Shown: positions 6,013 to 6,065 of the stretch, piece by piece
Position numbering within the stretch: position 1 is the first letter of the stretch
Layout: each line of letters starts with the position of its first letter
From: Bacteroidales bacterium
GTDB lineage: Bacteria; Bacteroidota; Bacteroidia; Bacteroidales; JAOZVK01
Reading direction: 5' to 3'
DNA length: 6,065 bases
Assembly: GCA_029938185.1 (NCBI GenBank)
Contig: JAOZVK010000364.1
Coordinates: 1-6,065 of the forward strand
Notes under the pieces: generated by a model
Told to the model about the DNA's origin: nothing
Databases searched by the model: none
Seen by the model: only the letters and a program-made list of their open reading frames with translations
Translations under genes and position numbers: made by a program

Positions 6013-6065
6013 ATGAATAAAAGAACACAACAAAAATATGCCAATGCCTATTTAGCACCATTAAA
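6013..6065 (+). CDS. N-terminal start of an unidentified gene leaving the window
   Basis: ATG at 6013 opens a frame of 17 codons plus two bases that runs off the window edge: MNKRTQQKYANAYLAPL. It is supported by the good -7 element 27 bases upstream and by the AT-rich spacer just before the ATG (AAATTTAAATAAACAAATT). The peptide is basic, not signal-peptide-like, and too short for me to assign a family. Confidence 0.55.
   Translation, partial: MNKRTQQKYANAYLAPL

Overview
The window is strongly AT-rich and looks like chromosome from a member of the Bacteroidota. Three things point there. The SecA is very long (1088 residues) and carries the extra N-terminal and PPXD-region insertions typical of that phylum. 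Good matches to the Bacteroidota -7 promoter element TAnnTTTG lie upstream of three genes. None of the genes has a clear Shine-Dalgarno sequence at a normal distance. I cannot name a genus.

Layout, left to right. Positions 2-148 hold the C-terminal end of a plus-strand gene entering from outside the window, probably an Rpn/PD-(D/E)XK 'nuclease-family transposase', with a perfect 21-bp tandem duplication coding for a heptad. It converges on a minus-strand radical SAM gene (240-1130). A 128-bp divergent spacer separates that gene from secA (1259-4525), the motor ATPase of the Sec export pathway. A 225-bp spacer follows with the most structured non-coding DNA of the window: a GAA mini-hairpin, three perfect copies of a 20-bp repeat, and a 33-nt palindrome whose right edge runs into the likely promoter of tsaD (4751-5779). 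TsaD is the catalytic subunit for the t6A37 tRNA modification. A 233-bp gene-free stretch follows, then a promoter and the first 17 codons of a gene that leaves the window (6013 onward).

The three complete genes are functionally unrelated: protein export, tRNA modification, and an uncharacterised radical SAM enzyme. Spacers of 90-230 bp, with separate promoter-like elements, suggest mostly single-gene transcription units rather than an operon.

I do not see evidence for a new multi-gene system here. The items most worth a second look are the 20-bp repeat array with its adjoining palindrome and promoter between secA and tsaD, the heptad duplication in the Rpn-like tail, and the CX4CX2C radical SAM protein whose only cysteines are the three cluster ligands.
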